Assembly: GCA_905182525.1 (NCBI GenBank)
Contig: CAJJBV010000003.1
Coordinates: forward strand, 339,153 to 403,152
Direction: 5' to 3'
Length of the DNA: 64,000 nt
Source: Cryomorphaceae bacterium
GTDB lineage: Bacteria; Bacteroidota; Bacteroidia; Flavobacteriales_D; Parvicellaceae
Shown one piece after another: positions 8,986 through 17,766 of this stretch. Within the stretch, counting starts at the first letter, position 1; the number at the start of each line of letters is the position of its first letter. Position numbers and translations under genes: made by a program. The notes under the pieces are model-generated. The model was not told the DNA's origin. It made no database searches and was given only the letters and a program-made list of their open reading frames with translations.

Positions 8986-11085
8986 ATGAAAGATCGTGAG
9001 CTTGCAGAAAGCATATTAAAAATCACAAGAGAACATCCTGAATATTCTTATAATTACAAACAAATTGCAGCGGTATTAGGTGTTAAAGATTCATTTATAA
9101 GAAAAAGAATAGTTACTGTTTTAGAGCAACTCTCTAAAAACGGAACTTTAGAAGAAACTGAAAGAGGGAAATACCAAATAAAAGAAGGCAATAAAGAGCT
9201 TGTAGGTCATATTCAAACTGTGAGCAAAGGTGGAGGATATTTTATGTCACCAAAAATTGAAAAAGACATCTACATTCACCAGTCAAATCTAAGAAATGCG
9301 CTTAACGGAGATAAAGTTCTTATAAAAAGCAATATTTATAAAGGAAAAGAAGAAGGCAGGGTGCTAAAAATAATTGAACGTGTTAAAAAAGAGTATATCG
9401 GTATTATTGAAATCTCTGAAAGGTTTTGTTTTTTCATCCCCGACGATAGAATGGTTAAAACCCATTTTTTTATAGACAAAAAACATATTAATAAAGCAAA
9501 AAACGGTCAAAAAGTAAAAGTTAAATTTTTAGGATGGCCAAAAAGTGCTAAAAGCCCTCAGGGTGCAGTTATTGAAATTATTGGAAATCCTGGTGAATTA
9601 AATGTTGAAATGAATTCTATTCTTTCTGAGTTTGGTTTCCCCTCTAGATTCCCAAATCCAGTTCTTAGTGATTTAGAAACTGTAGAAAATCCTAATTACG
9701 ATAAAGAAGCTAAAAAGAGAAGAGACTTTAGGAAGGTTACAACCTTTACTATTGACCCTTTAGATGCCAAAGATTTTGATGACGCACTAAGTTTTAAGGA
9801 ACTTGACAATGAAACCATTGAAATTGGAGTTCATATTGCCGATGTGGGTCATTTTGTTAAAGAAAATACCATTATTGATAAAGAGGCTTTTGAAAGAGGA
9901 AATAGCGTTTACCTAGTCGATAGAGTAATTCCAATGCTTCCTGAAAAATTGAGTAATGTGTTGTGTTCTCTAAGACCTAAAGAAGATAAACTAACATTTT
10001 CTGTTGTTTTTAAAATCAAAAAAAGTGGTGAAATTATTGATACTTGGTTTGGGAAAACTGTTATTCATTCTGACCAAAGATTTACTTATGAGCAGGCTCA
10101 AGAAATAATTGAGGGTAAAGATCACACTTACTCAAAACAACTCAATACTCTTAACTCCTTAGCAAGAATTATCCGTTCTAAAAGATTGGATAACGGAGCT
10201 TTAAATATTGAAAGTTCTGAAGTTAAATTTAAATTAAATGAAAAAGGAATCCCTGTTGGAACCTACATAAAAGTTTCTAAAGAAGCTCATCAGTTAGTAG
10301 AAGAATTTATGCTTCTTGCTAATAAATATGTAGCAATTAAAATGGGGAAGCCAGAAAAAAATAAACTTATTTCTCCATTCATTTATAGAATACACGACGA
10401 CCCCAACGAAGAGAAACTTAACGACTTGAAAATCTACTTACATTCTATGGGTTATGAATTAATAAGAACAAAAAATAAACCAATATCGTTTTCTTTAAAT
10501 GAAGTGATGGAAAAAGCAAAGAAAAGAAAAGAGTTACAGTTGGTTTCACCTATGGTTATTCGTTCAATGTCTAAAGCTGTATATAGTTCGGAAAACATAG
10601 GCCATTACGGGTTGTCTTTTCAATATTACACCCATTTCACCTCTCCCATAAGGAGGTATGCAGATTTAATAGTTCACCGTAAGTTATTTTCTTCCCTTGG
10701 TGAAAAACAAGTACACACTAAAGATCAACTTGAACATACTTGTAACCATATATCTAAAATGGAAAAACAAGCAGTTGATGCAGAAAGAGCTTCTATTAAG
10801 TATATGCAGGTTATGTATCTAAAAGAAAAAATAGGAGAGCAGTTTAAAGGAATGATTTCGGGACTTACAGATTGGGGAATCTACGTTGAATTAGAAGAAA
10901 ACAAATGTGAAGGAATGATTCCGCTAAATAGTATGAAAGACGATCAGTATTATTATGATTCCGAGAAGAAAATAACCTCAGGTTATGGGTCTAAAAAAAC
11001 TTATAAAATGGGGCAGGAAATTAAAGTAATGGTCAAAAAAGCTGATTTGCACAAAAGACAAATTGACTTTAAAATAATTAACTAG
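8986..11085 (+). CDS. rnr: Ribonuclease R
   Basis: A 699-residue 3'-to-5' exoribonuclease of the RNB/RNR family, which degrades structured RNA and takes part in rRNA quality control. The N-terminus is a winged-helix RNase R domain (KDRELAESILKI...), followed by cold-shock domains (GHIQTVSKGGGYF, YIGIIEISERFCFF). The catalytic RNB domain contains TIDPLDAKDFDDALSF (Asp residues for Mg2+), HIADVGHFVKENT and HFTSPIRRYADLIVHR. A C-terminal S1 domain (FKGMISGLTDWGIYVELEE) ends with a short basic tail. Length is normal. The 3' end overlaps the convergent M43 protease gene by four bases, leaving no room for an independent terminator. Confidence 0.95.
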   Translation: MKDRELAESILKITREHPEYSYNYKQIAAVLGVKDSFIRKRIVTVLEQLSKNGTLEETERGKYQIKEGNKELVGHIQTVSKGGGYFMSPKIEKDIYIHQSNLRNALNGDKVLIKSNIYKGKEEGRVLKIIERVKKEYIGIIEISERFCFFIPDDRMVKTHFFIDKKHINKAKNGQKVKVKFLGWPKSAKSPQGAVIEIIGNPGELNVEMNSILSEFGFPSRFPNPVLSDLETVENPNYDKEAKKRRDFRKVTTFTIDPLDAKDFDDALSFKELDNETIEIGVHIADVGHFVKENTIIDKEAFERGNSVYLVDRVIPMLPEKLSNVLCSLRPKEDKLTFSVVFKIKKSGEIIDTWFGKTVIHSDQRFTYEQAQEIIEGKDHTYSKQLNTLNSLARIIRSKRLDNGALNIESSEVKFKLNEKGIPVGTYIKVSKEAHQLVEEFMLLANKYVAIKMGKPEKNKLISPFIYRIHDDPNEEKLNDLKIYLHSMGYELIRTKNKPISFSLNEVMEKAKKRKELQLVSPMVIRSMSKAVYSSENIGHYGLSFQYYTHFTSPIRRYADLIVHRKLFSSLGEKQVHTKDQLEHTCNHISKMEKQAVDAERASIKYMQVMYLKEKIGEQFKGMISGLTDWGIYVELEENKCEGMIPLNSMKDDQYYYDSEKKITSGYGSKKTYKMGQEIKVMVKKADLHKRQIDFKIIN

Positions 11086-13142
11086 TTTTTAATAAATGAT
11101 TTTACTTTAATGAATTCTCCAACCTTAATTTTAATAGAGTAATAACCATTTTTAAAATTCGAAATATTTAAATCCAGGGTCTTTGTATTTGTTTTGTTGG
11201 AATAAACTTGTTTCCCCATAATGTCGTAAATATTAATCTCATCTATATTTTTTAAAGCTGATATTTTAAGGAAATCACTTGACGGGTTTGGATAAACTGA
11301 TATTTCTTGATTAATAAAAGAATCGGTTCCTGTTGTATTTTCATAAGAAATATTGATATTATCAATGTATAAATTATTACCTCCACCCGAGTTAAATTCA
11401 AACTTAAATCTGAAATTCGAAACACAAAATGGTCCAATTAAACTTACAATATTAGCCTCTTTCCATTCACTATATGTGGGAATAAAATTGTTTTGATCAG
11501 CAGCTGTTATTAACTGGTTGGTGTAAATTATTTTTCTTGTAGCCCAAGTTTTACCACAATCATAAGATCCTAATATTCTAAGGAAATCGTTGTTTGAAGA
11601 GTTCTTTCTGGCGTATGCATATTTAAATGTGAAGTATGCTTTAGACGAATCAGATAAATTAAGTGTTTTACTTTCTAATGTTTGCTTAGTTCCTTCAGCT
11701 AACCCTTGATTTTGTAGTTTTAAGCAGTATGAACCGTTATAGGATACTTCATCAGTGATAGACCAGTTTAAATCATTTGAAATCCATTCAGGAGCATTAA
11801 AATTAACATTTTCAAAACCTTGATAATACGGGAGTTGATCACCAACATAATTCATTACAACTACTGATTCGTTTTTAGTTTCAGTAATAAAATTAATACT
11901 GTCTCCAGACGCTGTTAATGAAACATCGTAGACACCTGGCAATTGATATTTGGCATATGTACTTTCTAAATTTGATGTGTTAGGTGATGCTCCTTGAAAA
12001 TTCCAATCCCAAGAAATAGGGTTGTGAAATGAATAATCCTCAAAATATATGCTATCTCCAGAACAAGTAACATAACGATTAGCAAAAAAATCAACCTCAC
12101 AAAAAGGAGCAGGGGCATCAATTCCTGTTGCAAAATGGTTTGAGGGGGTAATTAAATTAGACCTGCCACCTGTAGTTGAGTTTAATGCTGTTCTCATTCT
12201 AGATTTTTGACCTTGAGTAAACATCTTTCTACAAGAGCTATATTCCATATGATTCTCAATATTTGCAACTGGCCCACATGTAACTTCGTTATAATTACAC
12301 CAATTTGATCCAATAGTATTTGGAGTATCAGATACCCCATCATCAGAATTGCAGTTTGTAGCTAAGCCCGGTTCATTAGTGCTTCCCCATGTGTGAGGAA
12401 GATTTAACCAATGACCAATTTCATGAACAAAAGTTTTACTTCCAGAAGGGCTGCCGGTTCCAATACTTCCACAATAATCATGTCTTAACCAGACTCCATT
12501 ATTCATTGTATTACCAAAAAACCCTGAGGGATAATTAGTATAGCCTGCGATTCCAGTACCAACAGAACCACATACAAAAACATTTAAATACTGATTTCCA
12601 GGCCAGTTTCCTTGATATACATTATTGTACATCATTATATCATTTACTTGATCAGATCCATTAATTCCTCCATTGTTATAAGAATAAACACTTTCTGTCA
12701 TTGTAATCCCGTTAAAGCAAGATCCATCTGGGGATTTTGTTGCTAAAACAAACTCCACTTCAATATCTGCAATTAGAGGCTTAAATAAAGTGTCTACGGT
12801 TGCAGTATCTGCTCTAAGTGCTCTTAAATCTCTATTTAAAATTTGTAAAGCATCAATTGCTTGATCCCTGTCAATTTTTTCGACACCATTATTATGAATA
12901 ATATGAAAAACAACGGGGATTTTATAAACAATTCCTCTGTTATTTAAATTTAAATTTTGGGATTTGTTAACAAGAGATTTTTGTTCTTTTTCATAGAAGC
13001 TTTTGAAAACGGAATCTTCTAATAATTTTTTTAAAACTATATGCTGGCCACAAGAATAATTTTGACTCTGAGAAATAATTTGATTATTAGGAGAAAATAA
13101 GAGCCCCAAAATAAATAAGAAAGAGATGTAGTAATTATTCAT
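11082..13142 (-). CDS. Secreted M43-family zinc metalloprotease, T9SS cargo
   Basis: A 686-residue extracellular protease of the pappalysin/cytophagalysin type (MEROPS M43). A signal peptide (MNNYYISFLFILGLLFSP) and propeptide-like region are followed by the catalytic domain with zinc motif HEIGHWLNLPHTWG (HExxHxxxxxH). Downstream cysteine-rich residues include CNSDDGVSDTPNT and CRKMFTQGQKSRM. After it come a PKD-like domain (SWDWNFQGASPNT, PGVYDVSLTA), a MAM/jelly-roll-like region (YYQGFENVNF) and a T9SS type A sorting domain (ISVYPNPSSDFLKI ... GYYSIKIKVG). It is exported by the general secretory route and then the T9SS, consistent with digestion of external protein. It is convergent with rnr (4-base overlap). 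Confidence 0.93.
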   Translation of the reverse strand: MNNYYISFLFILGLLFSPNNQIISQSQNYSCGQHIVLKKLLEDSVFKSFYEKEQKSLVNKSQNLNLNNRGIVYKIPVVFHIIHNNGVEKIDRDQAIDALQILNRDLRALRADTATVDTLFKPLIADIEVEFVLATKSPDGSCFNGITMTESVYSYNNGGINGSDQVNDIMMYNNVYQGNWPGNQYLNVFVCGSVGTGIAGYTNYPSGFFGNTMNNGVWLRHDYCGSIGTGSPSGSKTFVHEIGHWLNLPHTWGSTNEPGLATNCNSDDGVSDTPNTIGSNWCNYNEVTCGPVANIENHMEYSSCRKMFTQGQKSRMRTALNSTTGGRSNLITPSNHFATGIDAPAPFCEVDFFANRYVTCSGDSIYFEDYSFHNPISWDWNFQGASPNTSNLESTYAKYQLPGVYDVSLTASGDSINFITETKNESVVVMNYVGDQLPYYQGFENVNFNAPEWISNDLNWSITDEVSYNGSYCLKLQNQGLAEGTKQTLESKTLNLSDSSKAYFTFKYAYARKNSSNNDFLRILGSYDCGKTWATRKIIYTNQLITAADQNNFIPTYSEWKEANIVSLIGPFCVSNFRFKFEFNSGGGNNLYIDNINISYENTTGTDSFINQEISVYPNPSSDFLKISALKNIDEINIYDIMGKQVYSNKTNTKTLDLNISNFKNGYYSIKIKVGEFIKVKSFIKN

Positions 13143-13192
13143 ATTTTAAATCTATAAAAAAGCAATATAGTTACAGTTTTTGTGGAGCAAAA

Positions 13193-13912
13193 TTAAGCGA
13201 TCTGAATGAATTCTTCATCTATTATTGAGTCTCCTTGGTATTTTCTAAATAACTGAATAGTTGCAATGACATCTTTCTCGCAATAATGAATAATTCTATC
13301 TAAATTTTTCTCCTCATAAAAAACTTTGGCAACTTGACTTCCGTCCATATCATCTTTAGGTGTAGGGATGTTAAAAATATAAGTTAATAAGTCTAAAGAA
13401 GTATAGTTTTTAAAATCTCCGAATTTCCATAACTCCATGGTGTCTAAATGCTTTATTTCCCAAGGTTTTTTGCCAGCGACATTAAGTATAAAGGGCAGCT
13501 TTAGTCCGTTAATTAAAATTCTTCTGCATAAAAAAGGAATGTCAAACTCTTTTCCATTATGAGCGCAAAATAAAAAATCAGGACTATTATAATAGCTATT
13601 TAAAAGGTCAATATATTCTTGTAGAAGAATTTTTTCATTTTCATTAGCTATACTTTTAACTCTTATCTGGGTTTCTCCCTCTTTTTGCAAAACAAAACCC
13701 ATTGAAATACAAACTACTTTTCCAAACTCTGCATAAATTCCAGCTTTTTCATAAAGCTCATCAGGACTTAAGTTGTCTCTTTCCTGAAGAAATCTAGTTT
13801 TTCTGTCCCATAAACCCTGTGCTCTTTCCTCTAGATCTTTAAACTCATAAGTTAATGGTACAGTTTCTATATCAAAAAAAAGAATCTTATTGTAATTAAT
13901 ATTTTGAAGCAT
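13193..13912 (-). CDS. Predicted 3'-5' exonuclease (RNase H-like, PolB-exo type)
   Basis: A 239-residue cytoplasmic protein of the DnaQ-like exonuclease superfamily, the group resembling the exonuclease domain of family B polymerases. Exo I is FFDIETVPL (Asp and Glu for metal binding), Exo II is LFCAHNGKEFDIPFLCRR (NGxxFD) and Exo III is YCEKDVIATIQLF (the YxxxD pattern). DEDDy-type members cut single-stranded nucleic acid 3' to 5'. It stands alone without a polymerase domain. It follows lipB by 15 bases at the downstream end of the long minus-strand run. Its physiological role, repair or RNA turnover, is not known to me. Confidence 0.85.
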   Translation of the reverse strand: MLQNINYNKILFFDIETVPLTYEFKDLEERAQGLWDRKTRFLQERDNLSPDELYEKAGIYAEFGKVVCISMGFVLQKEGETQIRVKSIANENEKILLQEYIDLLNSYYNSPDFLFCAHNGKEFDIPFLCRRILINGLKLPFILNVAGKKPWEIKHLDTMELWKFGDFKNYTSLDLLTYIFNIPTPKDDMDGSQVAKVFYEEKNLDRIIHYCEKDVIATIQLFRKYQGDSIIDEEFIQIA

Positions 13913-13927
13913 TTTATATATGTTTTT

Positions 13928-14629
13928 TTAAACTATTTGAATATTAAAAAGGCTTGTGAAGTTTTTTAAAAATTTTGACTTTAAAACTTCCATATCTATT
14001 AATTGATGAGTTTCTTTTTGTAAAGAAGTTACTGATTTATCTTCTATTCCGCAGGGTACAATATATTTGAAATAATCTAAGTTAGAATTTATATTAAACC
14101 CTATACCGTGCATTGTAACCCATCTACTACACTTTATTCCGATAGCACAAATTTTTCTTGGATTTTCTGATTCTGTGTCAATCCAAACCCCGGTAAGCCC
14201 CTCAACTCTTTGGCCAAAAACACCATATTCCTTAAGAGTTAAAATTACCGATTCTTCGAGAAATCTTAAATACTTATGAATATCAGTAAAAAAGTAATCT
14301 AAATCTAAAATAGGATAAATAACTAATTGTCCTGGGCCATGGTAAGTGATGTCACCTCCTCTGTTGATTTTATAAAAAGATGCCTTTTTTTTTGCTCTTT
14401 GATTTTTATCAATTAGCAAATTTTTTAGATCTCCACTTTTTCCAAGTGTATAAACATGTGGGTGCTCACAAAACAATAGATAATTTTGGGTTTCAGCCTT
14501 AGTTGCAGGAAACTTTCTATTAGATATTTTCTGCTGAACTGTCTCTTCAAATATCTTTGTTTGATAATCCCAGCATTCCTTGTAGTCTATCAGTCCTAAG
14601 TCTTTTAATTCAACCTTCGGTTGGCTCAT
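13928..14629 (-). CDS. lipB: Lipoyl(octanoyl) transferase
   Basis: A 233-residue enzyme that moves octanoate from acyl carrier protein to lipoyl-dependent enzyme subunits, the first step of protein lipoylation. Family motifs are LLFCEHPHVYTLGKSGD, the signature RGGDITYHGPGQLVIYPI, GLTGVWID, CAIGIKCSRWVTMHGIGFN (Cys-Lys near the active site) and YIVPCGIEDKSVTSL. Length is usual. Its start overlaps the stop of the sugar isomerase gene by four bases, so the two are translationally linked. LipA is not in this window. Confidence 0.95.
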   Translation of the reverse strand: MSQPKVELKDLGLIDYKECWDYQTKIFEETVQQKISNRKFPATKAETQNYLLFCEHPHVYTLGKSGDLKNLLIDKNQRAKKKASFYKINRGGDITYHGPGQLVIYPILDLDYFFTDIHKYLRFLEESVILTLKEYGVFGQRVEGLTGVWIDTESENPRKICAIGIKCSRWVTMHGIGFNINSNLDYFKYIVPCGIEDKSVTSLQKETHQLIDMEVLKSKFLKNFTSLFNIQIV

Positions 14630-15609
14630 ATTTTGGCTAATTCGGCCTTTAAATAGTTAATAACTTCGACCTCAACATCATCTACTTTGTAAAGTTCTGC
14701 CAAGTAAACTGAAATCCAGTCCCCTAATAAAACATGATAAAAAGATTGAGCCAGTAAAGAATCTCCTTTTGCATTAAACTCTATAACTGTAGAGGTGTGT
14801 TTTTTAAAAATGTCTTTACATATATTTATTCTAACTGCAGTGCGGGGGTGCTCATAAGATGATCTGAAAATAATTACTGCATATTCTTCTTTTCCTCCAG
14901 CCCAACCCACTAGCTCATTGTGGTTCATTTCAGGAAAAACATGAGCCCATCCAAGTGCTTTTGAGTTTTCATTAATCTGCTGCTTAAATCTTATTATAAC
15001 TCCCTCCAATGAAGATTCAGAATAGGTTACAAACGTTTTATTTTGTAATGCTATAGCAGTTTTCTTTGCAGTAGAAATTATATCTTCAACTTCATTATTG
15101 AGAAGAGTTACTGTCTCCTTAGTTTCTTTTATGTAATCTTTATTTATAAACCCATAATGATTAAAAAGAAATAATTGCTGTATTACAGAATAAGTAAGCA
15201 TAGCTCTTGGTGAGAAAGCTTTTGGCAAAATTAAAAGGTTGTAGTTATTTTCCCTTGCTATTTCAGCTAGTTTTCCACCGTTAGTTATACAAGCTATTTC
15301 AGCTTTTGATTCTTGTGCAACTTTAAGTGCCTCTAGAGTTTCTTCAGTATTTCCAGAAAAACTTGAGACAATAACCAAAGTATTTTCGCCAACAAATTTT
15401 GGCATAGTATAATCATTGTTAATTACAGCTGGAATCTTCAACTGATCAGCAACAATTTGAGTTGCGATTTTACCTCCTATTCCAGAACCTCCGAGTCCTG
15501 TAATTACAATGTTTTTAATTGGGTTTTTAGCAGGGCTTAAATTAGCCTTCTCTCCAATTTCTAATGCTTCTGTTAATTGTGATGTAAATTGTTTTACTAG
15601 TCTTCTCAT
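14626..15609 (-). CDS. SIS-domain bifunctional phosphoglucose/phosphomannose isomerase-like protein
   Basis: A 327-residue protein with tandem sugar isomerase (SIS) domains. GLGGSGIGGKIATQIVAD near residues 38-55 and SSFSGNTEETLEAL near 98-111 form the phosphosugar-binding site of the first SIS domain. The second half carries WAHVFPEMNHNELVGWAGG, whose Glu and His are the catalytic candidates in archaeal-type bifunctional PGI/PMI enzymes. The expected reaction is fructose-6-P to glucose-6-P and mannose-6-P. In this setting it could supply sugar phosphates for glycan synthesis, but that is inference. It overlaps lipB by four bases and follows the Rid-family gene by nine. Confidence 0.88.
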   Translation of the reverse strand: MRRLVKQFTSQLTEALEIGEKANLSPAKNPIKNIVITGLGGSGIGGKIATQIVADQLKIPAVINNDYTMPKFVGENTLVIVSSFSGNTEETLEALKVAQESKAEIACITNGGKLAEIARENNYNLLILPKAFSPRAMLTYSVIQQLFLFNHYGFINKDYIKETKETVTLLNNEVEDIISTAKKTAIALQNKTFVTYSESSLEGVIIRFKQQINENSKALGWAHVFPEMNHNELVGWAGGKEEYAVIIFRSSYEHPRTAVRINICKDIFKKHTSTVIEFNAKGDSLLAQSFYHVLLGDWISVYLAELYKVDDVEVEVINYLKAELAKI

Positions 15610-15618
15610 TTTTATTTT

Positions 15619-16047
15619 TTATATGGTTGCAATACATTTAAGTTCTATTGCAATTGGTGTTGGTAGTGAATTAATTGCAACTGTTGTTCTACATGGTTGA
15701 TTTTCTTTAAAATAAGTGGCATAAATATCATTAAATTGTTTGAAATCTCTTTTCATATCAACTAAAAATACTGTGATATCTACTAATTTTTCCCAGGAGG
15801 AACCGCTTTCTTCTAAAATAGTTTTTACATTTTGGAAAACACTATGACATTGTGCTTCAAAATCAAATGTTTTAAAATTTCCATTGTGATCGAGTTCTAA
15901 CCCCGGGACAAAAGAATCATTGGCGTCAGAATTGGCTTTTCTGGGCCCTACTCCCGAAAGAAATAATAAATTCCCAACTTTTCTCGCGTGTGGGTATAAA
16001 CCTACCGGCTTGGGCGCTTTATCTGAACTAATTTGTGATGAATCCAT
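15619..16047 (-). CDS. Rid-family deaminase, probable 2-aminomuconate deaminase
   Basis: A 142-residue RidA/YjgF-fold protein, forming trimers in known members. Conserved features are PVGLYPHARKVGNLLFLSG near the N-terminus, FEAQCHSVFQNVKTILEESG, VDITVFLVDMKRDF and the terminal IAIELKCIATI. The region NQPCRTTVAINSLP carries the Arg that binds carboxylates in Rid proteins. General RidA proteins are shorter (about 125-130 residues) and clear imine intermediates. The longer N-terminus and position 25 bases downstream of an aminomuconate-semialdehyde dehydrogenase-type gene favour 2-aminomuconate deaminase of tryptophan/kynurenine degradation. That specific role is inferred from context. Confidence 0.8.
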   Translation of the reverse strand: MDSSQISSDKAPKPVGLYPHARKVGNLLFLSGVGPRKANSDANDSFVPGLELDHNGNFKTFDFEAQCHSVFQNVKTILEESGSSWEKLVDITVFLVDMKRDFKQFNDIYATYFKENQPCRTTVAINSLPTPIAIELKCIATI

Positions 16048-16072
16048 ATTTTATTTAAAATTAACTTCGAAA

Positions 16073-17518
16073 TTAGTTATAACTAATACATACATTGGTA
16101 GTTTCAGTAAAAAAGTTTAATGCATAAGTGCCTCCTTCTCTACCAACACCTGATTCTTTCATTCCTCCAAATGGAGTTCTAAGGTCTCTTACCAGCCAAC
16201 AATTAATCCAAACTATTCCCGATTGAAGTTGATCAGACATTCGATTTGCTCTGTTTAAATCTGATGTCCATACCATACTACATAATCCATACTTTGTGCT
16301 GTTGGCAAAATTAATTACTTCCTCTTCACTATCAAAAGGAGTCAAAGTCACCACTGGACCAAAAATCTCTTCTTGGTTAGTAGAGCAATCGAAACTCAGA
16401 CCTTCAAAAACAGTAGGTTCTACAAAATATCCATTAGCACACCTGCCCTTAGGAATAAATTGTTTTCCTCCTGAGAGAAGAATTCCCCCTTCTTGTTTTG
16501 CAATTTTTATATGATTTAAAACTTTATTCATATGCTGTGAAGAAACTAGTGCCCCTATTTTAGTAGTTTTTTCAAGTGGATCTCCAATATTTAAGGCCTT
16601 TACTTTCTCTAGAAATTTTTCTTTGAATTTATCATATATCTTCCTTTCTATAAATATTCTAGAGCCACACAGACATATTTGACCTTGGTTAGAAAAAGAA
16701 CTTAAAACAGAACTTGAAACAGCTTTTTCAAGATCACAATCTGAAAAAATTATATTGGGGTTTTTGCCCCCTAATTCTAAGCTTAGTTTTTTAAACATTG
16801 GCGCAGCAACTTCTGCAATTTTTTGGCCAGTTAATGTTCCTCCGGTAAACGAAATTGCTTTGATATTAGGATGCTTAGTAATTTCATGTCCTACTTTAGG
16901 GCCTAATCCATGAACTATATTTAGAACTCCTTTAGGGAGCCCAGCATCAATACATATTTTTGAAAATAAAAATGCAGTCATTGGGGTTATTTCAGATGGT
17001 TTTGCAACAACTGTATTTCCTGCAGCAAGTGCTGGAGCTATTTTCCAAGTAAATAAATAAAGTGGCAAATTCCAGGGAGAAATACAGCCAACTACGCCAA
17101 TAGGTTTTCTCAAAGTATAGTTTATTGCCACATTACTCATGTGGTGGCTTTCAGAGTTTTCGTGTAAAATAGCACTTGCGAAAAAAGACATATTAGTAGC
17201 AGCTCTAGGAATATCTACTTTTTTTGCAAGAGCTAAAGGCTTTCCGTTATCTATAGACTCCGCCATTGCTAAATCATCTTGCCTTTCAATAATTAAATCG
17301 GCTATTTTTTGTAATACCGTTGATCTTTCTTTAATTGATGATTTGCTCCATTTATGAAATGAATTAAGTGCAGCCTTTTGAGCATTTTCAACATCTTCTT
17401 TAGTAGAATCTGGTATTAAACTGTATACAGTTCCAATAGCAGGATTGTAATTTTCCAACCACTTATTACTAACTGGTTCTATAAGTTTACCATTTATGTA
17501 ATTTAAAATCTTTTCCAT
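16073..17518 (-). CDS. Aldehyde dehydrogenase, probable 2-aminomuconate-6-semialdehyde dehydrogenase
   Basis: A 481-residue NAD-dependent aldehyde dehydrogenase. The cofactor region is CISPWNLPLYLFTWKIAPAL and the second nucleotide motif is FTGGTLTGQKIA. The general-base motif is LELGGKNPNI, and the catalytic cysteine lies in SNQGQICLCGSRIF. The C-terminal WINCWLVRDLRTPFGGMK is characteristic of the muconic-semialdehyde group (ALDH8A1, DmpC, AmnC), where the Arg residues hold the substrate carboxylate. Together with the adjacent Rid-family gene it would convert aminomuconate semialdehyde to aminomuconate and then to oxalocrotonate, late steps of tryptophan breakdown through 3-hydroxyanthranilate. 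The other pathway genes are not in the window. Its start overlaps the upstream lipoprotein stop (TAATG). Confidence 0.87.
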   Translation of the reverse strand: MEKILNYINGKLIEPVSNKWLENYNPAIGTVYSLIPDSTKEDVENAQKAALNSFHKWSKSSIKERSTVLQKIADLIIERQDDLAMAESIDNGKPLALAKKVDIPRAATNMSFFASAILHENSESHHMSNVAINYTLRKPIGVVGCISPWNLPLYLFTWKIAPALAAGNTVVAKPSEITPMTAFLFSKICIDAGLPKGVLNIVHGLGPKVGHEITKHPNIKAISFTGGTLTGQKIAEVAAPMFKKLSLELGGKNPNIIFSDCDLEKAVSSSVLSSFSNQGQICLCGSRIFIERKIYDKFKEKFLEKVKALNIGDPLEKTTKIGALVSSQHMNKVLNHIKIAKQEGGILLSGGKQFIPKGRCANGYFVEPTVFEGLSFDCSTNQEEIFGPVVTLTPFDSEEEVINFANSTKYGLCSMVWTSDLNRANRMSDQLQSGIVWINCWLVRDLRTPFGGMKESGVGREGGTYALNFFTETTNVCISYN

Positions 17519-17757
17519 TATTGACAGCGACTATAAGCTCTTTGAAATTTTTCTTGATCAGATTTGTCTTTTTCTAATTTTCTTAAAATATCTATATATA
17601 AAACATTACAAGAATCTGTCCAAAAATCTGATTCTTCTACTATTTCAGCTCGATGAAGGTGGGTATAACAATTACATAATTTATCTGCAAGAGGATGCTT
17701 CTCGTTACAAGAAAAAAATAAAACAGAAAACATAATCAAGCAAAATAACCTTAACAT
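17518..17757 (-). CDS. Small lipoprotein of unknown function
   Basis: A 79-residue protein with a lipoprotein signal, MLRLFCLIMFSVLFFSC (lipobox FFSC). The mature part is short and contains three further cysteines (CNCYTHLHRAE, DSCNVLY, YSRCQ), which could bind metal or form disulfides. No family is recognised. The start overlaps nothing, being nine bases from the preceding gene, and the stop overlaps the dehydrogenase start by two bases in a TAATG arrangement. Confidence 0.6.
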   Translation of the reverse strand: MLRLFCLIMFSVLFFSCNEKHPLADKLCNCYTHLHRAEIVEESDFWTDSCNVLYIDILRKLEKDKSDQEKFQRAYSRCQ

Positions 17758-17766
17758 TAAATAAAA

